From: Pseudomonas sp. G.S.17
Lineage (GTDB): Bacteria; Pseudomonadota; Gammaproteobacteria; Pseudomonadales; Pseudomonadaceae
Reading direction: 5' to 3'
NCBI RefSeq assembly: GCF_038096165.1
Contig: NZ_CP151076.1
Location: 5,143,501-5,207,500, forward strand
DNA: 64,000 nucleotides
Every line of letters starts with the position of its first letter. Position 1 is the first letter of the stretch. The notes under the pieces are model-generated. The model was not told the DNA's origin. It saw only the letters and a list, made by a program, of their open reading frames with translations, and did no database searches. A program made the position numbers and the translations under genes. Below are positions 19,345-31,902 of this stretch, piece by piece.

Positions 19345-20262
19345 TTAGAAATAACCCTGACGTTTTTTTTCTTCCATCGAACCTGCGCCATCGTGATCGA
19401 TGACCCGGCCCTGGCGTTCGGAAGTTCGCGTCAGGAGCATTTCCTGAATGATGTCGGTGAGGCTGATGGCCTCGGACTCGACTGCGCCCGTCAACGGGTA
19501 GTCGCCAAGTGTGCGGAAACGGACTTTCTTCTTGACGATGCGTGCCTTGTCCTCATCGCTGAGGTGATTGAGCAGGCGCTCGTCGTCGATCATGATCCAG
19601 GTGCCGTTCATCTCGATAACGTCGCGCTCGGCGGCGAAATACAGCGGCACAATCGGGATGCCTTCAAGGTAGATGTACTGCCAGATATCCAGCTCGGTCC
19701 AGTTGGACAGCGGGAATACACGGATCGACTCGCCTTTGTTGACGTTGCCGTTGTACACATTCCACAGCTCTGGGCGCTGGTTTTTCGGGTCCCAGCGATG
19801 CTTGGTATCGCGGAACGAGTACACGCGCTCTTTGGCACGAGACTTTTCTTCATCACGACGCGCGCCACCAAACGCGGCATCAAAGCCGTATTTGTCCAGG
19901 GCCTGCTTGAGACCTTCGGTCTTCATGATGTCAGTGTGCTTGGAGCTGCCGTGGGTCAGCGGGTTGATACCCTGCGCGACGCCATCGGGATTGACGTGAA
20001 CGATCAGGTCCAGGCCCAGTTCCTCGACCATGCGGTCGCGGAAACGATACATTTCCTGGAATTTCCACTGGGTATCCACGTGCATTACCGGGAACGGCAA
20101 CTTGCCCGGGAAAAACGCCTTGCGCGCCAGGTGAAGCATGACGGCAGAGTCTTTACCGACGGAGTACAGCATCACCGGATTATCAAACTCGGCGGCGACC
20201 TCGCGGATGATGTGGATGCTTTCCGCCTCCAGCTGTTTCAGATGCGTCAGTTTGTCGACCAT
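19345..20262 (-). CDS. cysD: Sulfate adenylyltransferase small subunit
   Basis: A 305-residue ATP sulfurylase subunit of the PAPS-reductase-like (PP-loop) family. The ATP pyrophosphatase motif is [13 protein letters not shown] (the SGGKDS equivalent). [12 protein letters not shown] and [18 protein letters not shown] are family hallmarks. It works with CysN to make APS from sulfate and ATP. It is the first gene of cysD-cysNC. Confidence 0.96.
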   Translation of the reverse strand: MVDKLTHLKQLEAESIHIIREVAAEFDNPVMLYSVGKDSAVMLHLARKAFFPGKLPFPVMHVDTQWKFQEMYRFRDRMVEELGLDLIVHVNPDGVAQGINPLTHGSSKHTDIMKTEGLKQALDKYGFDAAFGGARRDEEKSRAKERVYSFRDTKHRWDPKNQRPELWNVYNGNVNKGESIRVFPLSNWTELDIWQYIYLEGIPIVPLYFAAERDVIEMNGTWIMIDDERLLNHLSDEDKARIVKKKVRFRTLGDYPLTGAVESEAISLTDIIQEMLLTRTSERQGRVIDHDGAGSMEEKKRQGYF

Positions 20263-20373
20263 GGCTACTCACGGATTACATTCGTTATTGACCGGGCAAA
20301 CGCCCGGGACGGCCAGCGGGCCGTGTTCGAGGCCGCACTCTAGCACAGCGCCTGCTTCTATTCAGGAGACGGG

Positions 20374-20392
20374 ATAGATCGAAACGATCTAT
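20374..20392. repeat. Short 8-bp inverted repeat
   Basis: ATAGATCG-aaa-CGATCTAT lies in the gap between the Nif3 gene end and cysD. There is no T-run. It could be an operator or a weak hairpin. Confidence 0.35.
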
Positions 20393-20416
20393 GGATATAC
20401 CGCCTCGTTTGGGTGA

Positions 20417-21175
20417 TCAGATCGGATTGGGGCAGTCGATGAACAGATGTTCCAGCGCAAAGCGCCGGGCCAGATAATCACCCAGGGCCTGGACTCCGTA
20501 GCGCTCGGTCGCATGGTGCCCGGCAGCAATAAAGCTGATGTTGTTCTCCTGGGCACTGTGAAACGTCTGCTCCGAGGCTTCGCCACTGAGGAACAGATCG
20601 ACGCCAGCCAGCACCGCCTGATCGATGTAACCCTGCCCGCCGCCGGTACACCAGCCAACCCGTCGAATCATCTCGCTGCCTTCGATCAGCAAGGGTTCGC
20701 GGCCCAGCGCGTCCTGGACACGCCGGGCAAAATCCCGAGGCATCATCGGTTCGGCCAGGGAACCGACCAGACCAATGACCTTCGAGTTTTCCGGATCCAG
20801 CGGTCCTTCGACGGTGATATCCAACTGTCGCGCCAACTGCACGTTATTGCCGACGTCCGGATGCAGATCCAGCGGCAAGTGATACGCCAGCAGGCTTATG
20901 TCGTGCTTGAGCAGCGTTTTCAGGCGGCGCTGCTTCATGCCGGTCACGCAGGGATTTTCGCCCTTCCAGAAATAACCGTGGTGCACGAGGATCAGATCGG
21001 CCTGGGCATCCACCGCTGCATCGAGCAACGCCTGACTGGCGGTGACGCCGCTGACGATACGCATGACTTGCGGGCGGCCCTCGACTTGCAGGCCGTTCGG
21101 GCAGTAGTCCTGGATGCGGGCGCTGTTCAGATAACGATCGGCTTCTTCTACTAGGGTGCTCAGCGCAACAGCCAT
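20417..21175 (-). CDS. Nif3-like dinuclear metal center protein
   Basis: A 252-residue Nif3/YbgI family protein. Metal-binding positions are seen in LILVHHGYFWKGE and the C-terminal SFIAAGHHATERYGVQALG. The family forms toroidal hexamers with a dinuclear metal site; a GTP cyclohydrolase I type 2 label is often given but is poorly supported. The ATG at 21175 has AGGAGT 5 nt upstream; the longer frame runs through the divergent algW promoter. Confidence 0.92.
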   Translation of the reverse strand: MAVALSTLVEEADRYLNSARIQDYCPNGLQVEGRPQVMRIVSGVTASQALLDAAVDAQADLILVHHGYFWKGENPCVTGMKQRRLKTLLKHDISLLAYHLPLDLHPDVGNNVQLARQLDITVEGPLDPENSKVIGLVGSLAEPMMPRDFARRVQDALGREPLLIEGSEMIRRVGWCTGGGQGYIDQAVLAGVDLFLSGEASEQTFHSAQENNISFIAAGHHATERYGVQALGDYLARRFALEHLFIDCPNPI

Positions 21176-21210
21176 GAAAGACTCCTGAATATTCGGTTCT
21201 GAGCGGATAG

Positions 21211-21265
21211 TGTCCTGACTCGGGAAAACGTACACTTTCGTACAGCTTATTTCCGAGACAGGACA
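21211..21265. repeat. Long imperfect inverted repeat in the nif3-algW gap
   Basis: TGTCCTGACTCGGGAAA and TTTCCGAGACAGGACA flank a 22-bp core with two CGTAC repeats. It lies just upstream of a TATAAT (-10-like) at 21277 before algW. Its function is unknown. Confidence 0.45.
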
Positions 21266-21345
21266 GCAACTGCTCGTATAATGCCGCCCATTATGGCGCA
21301 GATGGGCGACCAGCCGCAGCGTCGAACCACTTTCAGGACTGTTCA

Positions 21346-22503
<1,158 letters not shown>

Positions 22504-22542
22504 GCGCGTCTGGCGTATCGCTCTCGAATTAGCGCTTCATTG

Positions 22543-22594
22543 GTAGGACCGGCTTTAGCCGGGAGCGCGTCCTCCCGGCTAAAGCCGGTCCTAC
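22543..22594. repeat. REP pair (TAGGACCGGCTTTAGCCGG family)
   Basis: Inverted copies separated by only 6 nt form a strong hairpin between convergent algW and hisC. It may protect both 3' ends or terminate transcription. Confidence 0.82.
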
Positions 22595-22612
22595 AGATAT
22601 TGCGCTTGCAAC

Positions 22613-23665
22613 CTACAACCCCGCCAACCCATCCAGCAGCGCCTGATTCTGCTCTGGCGTGCCAATGCTGATACGCAGGAATTGCGCGATGCGTTCCTGC
22701 TTGAAGTGCCGCACGATCACGCCTTGTTCACGCAACTGCGCCGCCAGCCCGGCCGCGTCGTGGCCGGGGTGACGGGCGAAGATGAAGTTCGCCGCCGAAG
22801 GCAACACCTCAAAGCCTTTACCCTGCAACGCCACGATCAGCGCTTCACGGCTGGCGATCACTGCATTGCGGGTGGCGTCGAAGTGCTCACGATCCTCGAA
22901 CGCCGCCGTCGCGCCGACAATCGCCAGGCGATCCAGCGGATAGGAGTTGAAGCTGTTCTTGACCCGCTCCAGTGCTTCGATGAGATCCGGATGGCCAACC
23001 GCCAGACCAACGCGCAAGCCCGCCAGCGAGCGCGACTTGGACAAGGTTTGCGTGACCAGCAGGTTTGGATAACGCTGCACCAGGCTGATCGCGGTTTCAC
23101 CGCCAAAGTCGATGTACGCCTCGTCCACGACGACCACTGAATCCGGGCTGGATTTGAGCAATTTCTCCACAGCCTCAAGGGCCAGCAGGCAGCCCGTTGG
23201 CGCATTCGGGTTAGGGAAAATGATGCCGCCGTTGGGCTTGGCATAATCCTCGACGCGAATCTGGAATTGCTCATCCAGCGGCACGGCGTCGAAATCGATG
23301 CCGTAGAGTCCGCAATACACCGGATAAAAGCTGTAGCTGATGTCCGGGAACAGCAGCGGTTTGTCGTGGCGGAAAAACGCGTTGAAGATGTGCGCCAGCA
23401 CTTCGTCGGAGCCATTACCGAGAAAGACATGGCTGGCCGGCACGCTGTAATAACTGGCCACTGCCTGCTTGAGCAGATCGCTGTTTGGATCCGGATACAG
23501 GCGCAGGTCATCGGTCAGCTCGGCGCGCATGGCCGACAGGGCCTTTGGCGACGGGCCGTAAGGGTTTTCGTTGGTGTTGAGCTTGACCAGTTTGGTCAGC
23601 TTCGGCTGTTCGCCCGGCACATAAGGCACCAGATCATTGACGAACGCACTCCAGAATTTACTCAT
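22613..23665 (-). CDS. hisC: Histidinol-phosphate aminotransferase
   Basis: A 350-residue PLP-dependent fold-type I transaminase of the histidine pathway. Substrate and cofactor motifs are [21 protein letters not shown] and [10 protein letters not shown]. The PLP lysine lies in [16 protein letters not shown]. It starts 1 nt after the hisD stop, so it is part of hisGDC. Confidence 0.95.
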   Translation of the reverse strand: MSKFWSAFVNDLVPYVPGEQPKLTKLVKLNTNENPYGPSPKALSAMRAELTDDLRLYPDPNSDLLKQAVASYYSVPASHVFLGNGSDEVLAHIFNAFFRHDKPLLFPDISYSFYPVYCGLYGIDFDAVPLDEQFQIRVEDYAKPNGGIIFPNPNAPTGCLLALEAVEKLLKSSPDSVVVVDEAYIDFGGETAISLVQRYPNLLVTQTLSKSRSLAGLRVGLAVGHPDLIEALERVKNSFNSYPLDRLAIVGATAAFEDREHFDATRNAVIASREALIVALQGKGFEVLPSAANFIFARHPGHDAAGLAAQLREQGVIVRHFKQERIAQFLRISIGTPEQNQALLDGLAGL

Positions 23666-23666
23666 C

Positions 23667-24998
23667 TCAGTTCCCCTGCCCTTCAGTGCTGTCGATGATG
23701 CGATATTCGGCGCTACGTGCGTGAGCGGTCAGAGACTCGCCTCGGGCCAGCACTGAAGCGGTCTTGCCCAGTTCAGACGCGCCCTGCTCCGAGCAATAAA
23801 TGATCGAGGAGCGCTTCTGGAAATCGTACACACCCAGCGGCGATGAGAAGCGCGCGGTGCCCGACGTAGGTAATACGTGGTTCGGTCCCGCGCAATAGTC
23901 GCCCAAGGCTTCGGAGGTGTGGCGGCCCATGAAGATCGCGCCCGCGTGGCGGATCAGCGGCAACCAGGTTTCCGGATCGGCCACCGACAATTCAAGGTGT
24001 TCTGGCGCAATACGGTTGGCGACTTCAATCGCCTGCTGCATATCCACCACTTTGATCAACGCACCACGGCCATTGATCGACTTGTCGATGATCTCGGCAC
24101 GCTCCATGGTCGGCAGCAATTTAGCGATGCTCGCCGCGACTTTATCGAGGAACTCGGCGTCCGGGCTGACCAGAATCGCCTGGGCGTCTTCATCGTGTTC
24201 GGCTTGGGAAAACAGGTCCATGGCAATCCAGTCCGGATCGGTCTGGCCGTCGCAGACCACGAGAATTTCCGAAGGACCGGCGATCATGTCGATGCCGACC
24301 TGACCGAATACGTGGCGCTTGGCCGTTGCCACATAGATGTTGCCGGGGCCGACGACCTTATCGACCTTGGGCACGCTTTCCGTGCCATAGGCCAATGCGG
24401 CAACCGCTTGTGCGCCGCCGATGGTGAACACCCGGTCGACACCGGCAATACAGGCGGCGGCCAGCACCAGTTCGTTGATTTCGCCACGCGGAGTCGGCAC
24501 CACCATGACCACTTCGGTGACGCCCGCCACTTTCGCGGGAATGGCGTTCATCAGCACCGATGAAGGGTAAGACGCCTTGCCACCCGGCACGTAGAGCCCG
24601 GCACGATCCAGCGGCGTGACTTTTTGGCCCAGCACCGTGCCATCAGCCTCGGTGTAGGTCCAGGAATCCTGTTTCTGCTTTTCGTGGTACATGCGCACCC
24701 GATCCGCGGCCTTTTCCAGTGCTTCGCGCTGGGCCGGGGTGATGCGCGTCAATGCCAGTTCCAGACGCTCGCGCGGCAGGATCAGATCCGCCATCGAAGC
24801 GACCTGCAAACCATCAAAACGCTGCGTGTACTCGACCAACGCGGCATCGCCACGCTCGCGCACAGCCTTGATGATTTCCAGCACGCGCTCGTTGACCGAA
24901 TCATCAGACACACTTTCCCAGCTCAGCAGATGATCCAGATGATGTGCGAAATCAGGGTCAGCAGCATTGAGTCGGCGAATTGCAGTCGGTGCGGTCAT
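23667..24998 (-). CDS. hisD: Histidinol dehydrogenase
   Basis: A 443-residue zinc enzyme that catalyses the last two steps of histidine synthesis. Signatures are [44 protein letters not shown] (Zn/His ligands) and APEHLELSV. It lies between hisG and hisC, 125 bp after hisG. Confidence 0.96.
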   Translation of the reverse strand: MTAPTAIRRLNAADPDFAHHLDHLLSWESVSDDSVNERVLEIIKAVRERGDAALVEYTQRFDGLQVASMADLILPRERLELALTRITPAQREALEKAADRVRMYHEKQKQDSWTYTEADGTVLGQKVTPLDRAGLYVPGGKASYPSSVLMNAIPAKVAGVTEVVMVVPTPRGEINELVLAAACIAGVDRVFTIGGAQAVAALAYGTESVPKVDKVVGPGNIYVATAKRHVFGQVGIDMIAGPSEILVVCDGQTDPDWIAMDLFSQAEHDEDAQAILVSPDAEFLDKVAASIAKLLPTMERAEIIDKSINGRGALIKVVDMQQAIEVANRIAPEHLELSVADPETWLPLIRHAGAIFMGRHTSEALGDYCAGPNHVLPTSGTARFSSPLGVYDFQKRSSIIYCSEQGASELGKTASVLARGESLTAHARSAEYRIIDSTEGQGN

Positions 24999-25123
24999 AG
25001 CGAGAGCCTCATAGGAATGGCAAAAACTCAGGCGCCCTAAACTAGCAGTCGATCCGCTTGGGCACCTGAGAATTCTGGCTATGAGGCGGATAGACGGGCG
25101 CGACTCAAGGTCGCGCGGGTAAG

Positions 25124-25759
25124 TCAGCCGCGGTGTCGTGACTCCACTGCGTTGCGCAGGGTGTCGATCAGCGCCTGGATGCGGGCGTGCTGCATTTTCA
25201 TCGAAGCCTTGTTGACTACCAGACGCGAGCTGATCATGGCGATCAATTCCTGGGGCTCCAGGCCATTGGCGCGCAGCGTGTTGCCGGTGTCGACCACGTC
25301 GATGATCTTGTCAGCCAGGCCAATCAGCGGCGCCAGTTCCATCGAGCCGTACAGCTTGATGATGTCAACCTGACGGCCCTGCTCGGCGTAATAACGCTTG
25401 GCAACGTTGACGAATTTGGTGGCCACGCGCAGACGACCTTTGGGCTCTACGGCGCCAATGGCACCGGCGGTCATCAGCCTGCACTTGGCAATCTGCAGGT
25501 CCAGCGGCTCATAAAGGCCCTGGCCGGTGTATTCCATCAGCACATCTTTACCGGCGACACCCAGGTCGGCAGCGCCATGCTCGACATACGTCGGCACATC
25601 GGTGGCGCGCACGATCAACAGACGCACATCGGCCTGGGTCGTGGGGATGATCAGCTTGCGGCTCTTGTCCGGATTCTCGGTCGGCACGATGCCCGCTTCA
25701 GCGAGAAGCGGCAATGTGTCGTCAAGGATACGGCCCTTGGACAGTGCGATGGTCAACAT
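25124..25759 (-). CDS. hisG: ATP phosphoribosyltransferase, short form
   Basis: A 211-residue HisG of the short type, lacking the C-terminal regulatory domain. Such enzymes need the HisRS-like partner HisZ for activity and feedback control; hisZ is not in this window. Visible motifs are [28 protein letters not shown] and the PRPP-binding [18 protein letters not shown]. Confidence 0.95.
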   Translation of the reverse strand: MLTIALSKGRILDDTLPLLAEAGIVPTENPDKSRKLIIPTTQADVRLLIVRATDVPTYVEHGAADLGVAGKDVLMEYTGQGLYEPLDLQIAKCRLMTAGAIGAVEPKGRLRVATKFVNVAKRYYAEQGRQVDIIKLYGSMELAPLIGLADKIIDVVDTGNTLRANGLEPQELIAMISSRLVVNKASMKMQHARIQALIDTLRNAVESRHRG

Positions 25760-25882
25760 GGGAAACGTCAGTCCTTATCAGGAAACTTTTGTCCGGACGC
25801 AATCGGCGCCGAACAACCCTCACGCGAAGAACACCAGGCATGAGGTGGAACGAATCAAAAATCACACAAGTATCGAAGTGCA

Positions 25883-25926
25883 ATCCCTGATGCCTGACCG
25901 AACTGATTCGGCCAGGCATCAGGGAT
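25883..25926. repeat. Large hairpin between murA and hisG
   Basis: A 14-bp perfect stem ATCCCTGATGCCTG/CAGGCATCAGGGAT encloses one mismatch, a second CCGAA/TTCGG stem and a 4-nt loop. It has no T-run. It begins 13 nt beyond the murA stop. It may attenuate, terminate or process the murA-his transcript. Confidence 0.6.
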
Positions 25927-25938
25927 GTTTGAAGTCTA

Positions 25939-27466
<1,528 letters not shown>

Positions 27467-27512
27467 GCTTAACCTCGATTGGCGACCTACGCGCGCGGGT
27501 CGGCCATCATAC

Positions 27513-27564
27513 AAAAAAGCCCACTCAATGCGAACCCCGCAACGCGGGACCCGGACGAGGGGCT
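27513..27564 (-). terminator. Probable terminator between mlaB and ibaG
   Basis: On the minus strand AGCCC and GGGCT arms enclose an inner CCCGC/GCGGG hairpin and are followed by TTTTTTG. It may end the mla transcript, with ibaG-murA then needing its own promoter or readthrough. Confidence 0.45.
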
Positions 27565-27581
27565 CATTCAATGGACATCTT

Positions 27582-27887
27582 TCAATGGTTGCCGAGCAGC
27601 TCGGTCAACTCTGACACCTGGGCAATCTTGCGCATGTCTTCAGGCATCGCGCGAACGGTGACCGACTTGCCTGCTTGCTTGGCGTCCCGCATGAATGCGA
27701 GCAACAAAGCGAGGCCGACACTGCTGGACTTCTCGACACCGGCGCAATCGAGTACCACAGTTGGCAGCTCGCTCGACTTGATCAGTGCCGAACCCTGCTT
27801 GCGCAGGGCCGGACCGGAGCGATAGTCGAGCACACCGGTCAACTGCAACTCACCCGGTGCGCCAAGTCGAATGGCGGACTCAGTCAT
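27582..27887 (-). CDS. mlaB: STAS-domain protein MlaB
   Basis: A 101-residue STAS-domain protein, the cytoplasmic accessory subunit that stabilises the MlaFE lipid transporter. The STAS core TVVLDCAGVEKSSSVGLALL contains the conserved D-x-x-x-x-x-S/D-S region. The start overlaps the mlaC stop (ATGA). Confidence 0.9.
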   Translation of the reverse strand: MTESAIRLGAPGELQLTGVLDYRSGPALRKQGSALIKSSELPTVVLDCAGVEKSSSVGLALLLAFMRDAKQAGKSVTVRAMPEDMRKIAQVSELTELLGNH

Positions 27888-28537
27888 TGCGCAGCCTGAC
27901 CGGCAGCGTCAGGCGCCTTTTCCTTGGCCTTGGCCACTTCGCCAGCCCAATTATTGATGGTTGCATCCAGGTTGTTGCCGTTGCGCTGCATGGCGTCGGA
28001 GAACTGATCACGGAACAGCTTGCCGATGTTGATGCCGTTGATGATCACGTTACGCACTTTCCACTCGCCGCCAAGCTTGACGAGAGTATAGGACACTGGG
28101 TAGTTCGCCCCGTTGTTGCCCTTGACCAGCATGTCGACGCTGGTGCGGTCGTCGCCTTCAGGCTTTTCCGGGGAAACAGTGATGCCCTGGTTGTTGTATT
28201 CCAGCAAGGCATTGCCATAGAACTGCATCAGGCTGCGCTTGAAGTTTTCCTGGAAGCGCTGCATCTGGGCCGGCGAAGCATTGCGCGAATACTTGACGGT
28301 CATGATGCTTTTGGAAATGCCATCGGCATCCACCACAGGCCCGACAATGCGATTGAGTGCATCGTAGAAGGCGCTGGGATTGGTTTTGTACTGTTCTTTG
28401 TTGGCCGCCAGGTCAGCGAGCAATTCCTTGGTGGTGCGATCCACCAGGTCATGCGCGGACGGCGTAGTGGCCGCATTAGCCAGCATCGGTAGCAACGCCA
28501 GTAATACCAGCAGGCCACGGCGCAAGGTTGAGATCAT
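27884..28537 (-). CDS. mlaC: Periplasmic phospholipid-binding protein MlaC
   Basis: A 217-residue protein with a signal peptide ending around LPMLANAA. The MlaC/Ttg2D fold follows (FYDALNRIVGPVVDADGISK; QMQRFQENFKRSLMQFYGNALL). It shuttles phospholipids across the periplasm between the MlaA complex and the MlaFEDB transporter. The ATG at 28537 has AGGAGC 6 nt upstream; the upstream in-frame ATG lies inside the end of mlaD. Confidence 0.93.
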   Translation of the reverse strand: MISTLRRGLLVLLALLPMLANAATTPSAHDLVDRTTKELLADLAANKEQYKTNPSAFYDALNRIVGPVVDADGISKSIMTVKYSRNASPAQMQRFQENFKRSLMQFYGNALLEYNNQGITVSPEKPEGDDRTSVDMLVKGNNGANYPVSYTLVKLGGEWKVRNVIINGINIGKLFRDQFSDAMQRNGNNLDATINNWAGEVAKAKEKAPDAAGQAAQ

Positions 28538-28548
28538 GTAAAAGCTCC

Positions 28549-29016
28549 TCATTTGGCGTCTTTACTCACGGTATTGAGCAGGAATTTTCCGATCAGGTCT
28601 TCCAGCACCAGCGACGACTGCGTGTCATGGATAGTACCGCCATCCTTGAGCTGACGTTCATCGCCGCCCACGCTGATACCCACATATTTTTCACCCAGCA
28701 AACCGGCAGTCAGGATCGACGCAGTGGAATCCACAGGAAGGTTATCGACTTTCTTCTGGAGCTCCATGGTCACCCGACCGGTGAAGGTATCGCGATCAAG
28801 ATCGATCGCCGTCACCTTGCCAATCGTGACGCCGGCCATGCTTACCTTGGCTCTGACAGTCAAACCGGCAATATTGTCGAAATTTGCATAAAGTTTATAC
28901 GTTTCGCTGGTGGCGCTGCCGCTCAGGCCACTGACGCGCAGGGCCAGCAATAGCAAAGCCAGTATCCCGGCCAGCAGGAACAGGCCGACACCGGTTTCGA
29001 TGGTGCGGTTTTGCAT
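28549..29016 (-). CDS. mlaD: MCE-domain protein MlaD
   Basis: A 155-residue inner-membrane protein. It has one N-terminal transmembrane helix (GVGLFLLAGILALLLLAL) and an MCE domain (YKLYANFDNIAGLTVRAKVSMAGVTIGKV). It forms the periplasmic hexameric ring of the Mla transporter. The start abuts the mlaE stop with a one-base overlap. Confidence 0.94.
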   Translation of the reverse strand: MQNRTIETGVGLFLLAGILALLLLALRVSGLSGSATSETYKLYANFDNIAGLTVRAKVSMAGVTIGKVTAIDLDRDTFTGRVTMELQKKVDNLPVDSTASILTAGLLGEKYVGISVGGDERQLKDGGTIHDTQSSLVLEDLIGKFLLNTVSKDAK

Positions 29017-29813
29017 CAGAAATCTCCAAACATCAAGGCGGTCAAGATAAAGTCCAGGCCCAGTATGGCCAACGAGGCATATACGACGGTTTTGGTAGTG
29101 GCGCGACTGATCCCTTCTGACGTGGGCTCACAATCGTAACCCTGGAACACGGCGATCCAGGTCACCACAAACGCAAAAATCATGCTTTTAATGACACCGT
29201 TGACCACGTCACCGGTGAAAGAAACGCTGTTCTGCATGTTCGACCAGAACGAACCTTCATAAACGCCGAGCCAGTCAATGGCAACCCAGGAGCCGCCCCA
29301 GATGCCGACCACGCTGAAAATCATGGCCAGGATCGGCAAGGAGATGAACCCGGCCCACAAGCGCGGTGCAATGATGTACTTGAGTGGATCGACACCAATC
29401 ATTTCCAGACTGGACAGCTGCTCGGTGGACTTCATGTTGCCGATCTCGGCGGTCAGCGCGGAACCCGCACGCCCGGCGAACAGCAACGCAGCCACTACCG
29501 GCCCCAGTTCACGTAGCAAGGTCAATGCCACCATCTGACCAACGGCCTGTTCCGAGCCATAGCTGGAGAGGATGCTGAAACCCTGCAGTGCCAGCACCAT
29601 GCCAATGAACATGCCAGAGACGACAATGATCGCCAGGGACATGACGCCGACCGAATGCAGCTGTTTGACCAGCAATTGAAAGCTGCCACCGATCCCGCCA
29701 CGGCCGAACAAGGCATGGACCAGAAAAATCCCTGATCGTCCCAATACAGTGACGATATCGATAGCGGCGCGCCCAAGCAGGCGTATCCGCTCTAGTAAAG
29801 ACTTGCTGCGCAT
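29016..29813 (-). CDS. mlaE: ABC transporter permease MlaE
   Basis: A 265-residue permease of the MlaE family with about five or six membrane segments. Conserved stretches are [36 protein letters not shown] and [14 protein letters not shown]. The start and the mlaF stop share one base. Confidence 0.95.
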   Translation of the reverse strand: MRSKSLLERIRLLGRAAIDIVTVLGRSGIFLVHALFGRGGIGGSFQLLVKQLHSVGVMSLAIIVVSGMFIGMVLALQGFSILSSYGSEQAVGQMVALTLLRELGPVVAALLFAGRAGSALTAEIGNMKSTEQLSSLEMIGVDPLKYIIAPRLWAGFISLPILAMIFSVVGIWGGSWVAIDWLGVYEGSFWSNMQNSVSFTGDVVNGVIKSMIFAFVVTWIAVFQGYDCEPTSEGISRATTKTVVYASLAILGLDFILTALMFGDF

Positions 29814-30622
29814 CAGCGCTTCCCCAAAAGATCTTCGCGATAATCCGGCGCCGGATAATGAAACGGCACGGGGCCGTCTGGATCGCCGGTCATGAATTGT
29901 CGGATACGAGGGTTGTCCGAGCCCATCAGCTCTTGCGGAGTCCCCTGCCCCAGCACCTGGCCATCGCCCACCACATAAAGGTAATCGGCAATGCTGGCGG
30001 TCTCAGCCAGATCATGGGAAACGACAACGCTGGTGATCCCCAGCGCATCGTTGAGCAGCTTGATCAGCCGCACCAGGACGCCCATCGCAATCGGGTCCTG
30101 GCCCACGAAAGGCTCGTCGTACATGAGGATCTGCGGATCCAGCGCGATTGCCCGCGCGAGCGCTACACGCCGCTTCATGCCACCGGAAAGCTCGTCCGGC
30201 ATCAATTCGATTGCACCGCGCAGCCCCACTGCCTGCAATTTAAGCAAAACAATGTCACGAATCATTTCTTCCGGCAGTTCGGTATGAACACGCAAGGGAA
30301 ATGCCACGTTTTCGAACACGTCGAGGTCGGTGAACAAGGCGCCGCTTTGAAACAGCACGCCCATGTGCTTGCGTGCATCAAACAGATCGCTGCGTGACAG
30401 CTTGGGCAGGTTCTGGCCGTTGACCCAGATTTCGCCGGCAGACGGGCGCAGTTGTGCGCCCATCAGGCGCAGCAGGGTTGTCTTGCCACTGCCCGAAGGC
30501 CCCATGATGCCGGTGACTTTGCCACGGGGAATACTAATATCGACATTTTCGAAGATGCTGCGCGTACCGCGCTTGAAGGAAACGCCCTTCAGCTCGATCG
30601 CGTAGGCGTTATCGGCACTCAT
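29813..30622 (-). CDS. mlaF: ABC transporter ATP-binding protein MlaF
   Basis: A 269-residue ATPase of the Mla lipid transport system. Walker A is [13 protein letters not shown], the signature is [15 protein letters not shown], Walker B is [12 protein letters not shown] and the H-loop is VVSHD. It is the first gene of mlaFEDCB. The ATG at 30622 has AAGGAG 5 nt upstream; a TTG one codon earlier is less likely. Confidence 0.95.
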   Translation of the reverse strand: MSADNAYAIELKGVSFKRGTRSIFENVDISIPRGKVTGIMGPSGSGKTTLLRLMGAQLRPSAGEIWVNGQNLPKLSRSDLFDARKHMGVLFQSGALFTDLDVFENVAFPLRVHTELPEEMIRDIVLLKLQAVGLRGAIELMPDELSGGMKRRVALARAIALDPQILMYDEPFVGQDPIAMGVLVRLIKLLNDALGITSVVVSHDLAETASIADYLYVVGDGQVLGQGTPQELMGSDNPRIRQFMTGDPDGPVPFHYPAPDYREDLLGKR

Positions 30623-30851
30623 CAAAGCTCCTTGCGCTACAGACTCACTCTCAGCTGCCTGATCCCTTGGCGGGAGGCATGCTGTCTAGGTGGGCCGAAC
30701 AGGCCGCGAACTATACCACTGCACTATCACGCTGCCCAAGCGAGAACCGGAGGAATCAATATCACTACAAATAATTTGCGCCGTTTCCTACAAAGTTGTA
30801 GGCAGTTGCGGATGTGTTCACGGGTTTGACAACAAAGTGTGACGATCAAGC

Positions 30852-30880
30852 GTGAGGGAATCACGCATTACCGTTATAAT
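30852..30880 (+). promoter_or_regulatory. Possible kdsD promoter
   Basis: TATAAT at 30875-30880 is a perfect -10 about 34 nt before the kdsD ATG, but the hexamer 17 nt upstream (GTGAGG) is a poor -35. The whole 291-bp gap from 30623 to 30913 between divergent mlaF and kdsD otherwise shows no gene. Confidence 0.4.
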
Positions 30881-30913
30881 CGCTGCCTTTTAGAAGGCCG
30901 AACGATTTTCCCC

Positions 30914-31888
30914 ATGAGCCAGTCCAGCGACCTGATCCAGTCAGCACAACGCACCATTCGCCTCGAACTAGAAGCCGTAGAAGGCTTGCTCAGTCATATT
31001 GATGCAGATTTCGTTCGCGCTTGCGAGATGATTCTTGCCAGTAAAGGGCGGGTTGTCGTGGTCGGCATGGGCAAGTCCGGGCACATCGGCAAGAAAATCG
31101 CCGCCACCCTGGCCAGTACCGGCACCACCTCGTTCTTTGTGCATCCGGCTGAAGCCAGCCATGGCGACATGGGCATGATCACCGCCGATGACATCATCCT
31201 GGCGCTGTCCAATTCCGGCACCACCGCCGAAATCGTTACCTTGCTGCCGCTGATCAAGCGTCTTGGCATCAAGATGATCAGCCTGACGGGCAATCCGGCA
31301 TCGACGCTGGCCAAGGCCGCCGACATCAACCTGAACGCCCGCGTTGAACACGAAGCCTGCCCGCTGAACCTGGCCCCGACCTCATCGACGACGGCGGCAT
31401 TGGTGATGGGTGACGCGCTGGCCGTCGCCTTGCTGGAAGCACGCGGCTTCACTGCCGAGGATTTTGCCTTCTCCCATCCGGGCGGCGCGCTGGGCCGACG
31501 GCTGCTGCTCAAGGTCGAGCATGTCATGCACACCGGCGACGAATTGCCCAAGGTACAGCGTGGCGCACTGCTGCGTGACTCATTGATGGAAATGACCCGC
31601 AAGGGCCTGGGCATGACCGCGATTCTGGAAGCCGATGGACGACTGGCGGGGATATTCACCGATGGCGATTTGCGCCGCACGCTGGATCGCCCTATCGACA
31701 TCCGCCTGACGACCATTGATGAAGTCATGACGCTCCATGGCAAGACTGCGCGCCCCGAGATGCTGGCGGCCGAAGCCTTGAAAATCATGGAAGACCACAA
31801 GATTGGTGCGTTGATCGTCGTCGACGAAAATGACCACCCCGTCGGCGCGTTCAACTTGCAGGATCTTCTGCGCGCGGGCGTCATGTAA
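30914..31888 (+). CDS. kdsD: Arabinose-5-phosphate isomerase
   Basis: A 324-residue isomerase that converts ribulose-5-phosphate to arabinose-5-phosphate for Kdo synthesis. The SIS domain covers about residues 35-190 (VVGMGKSGHIGKKIAATLASTGT, ALSNSGTTAEI), followed by two CBS domains (VEHVMHTGDELP and IDEVMTLHGKTARPEML). The start is the ATG of MSQSSDL; the frame is open 25 codons further without similarity. It begins the kds-lpt-rpoN run. Confidence 0.95.
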   Translation: MSQSSDLIQSAQRTIRLELEAVEGLLSHIDADFVRACEMILASKGRVVVVGMGKSGHIGKKIAATLASTGTTSFFVHPAEASHGDMGMITADDIILALSNSGTTAEIVTLLPLIKRLGIKMISLTGNPASTLAKAADINLNARVEHEACPLNLAPTSSTTAALVMGDALAVALLEARGFTAEDFAFSHPGGALGRRLLLKVEHVMHTGDELPKVQRGALLRDSLMEMTRKGLGMTAILEADGRLAGIFTDGDLRRTLDRPIDIRLTTIDEVMTLHGKTARPEMLAAEALKIMEDHKIGALIVVDENDHPVGAFNLQDLLRAGVM

Positions 31889-31902
31889 TGGGAGACGTGA
31901 CC

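Noticed and set aside
17998..20343. A 781-codon plus-strand frame opposite cysNC and cysD
   Set aside because: Shadow of two clear sulfate-activation genes; composition typical of antisense frames.
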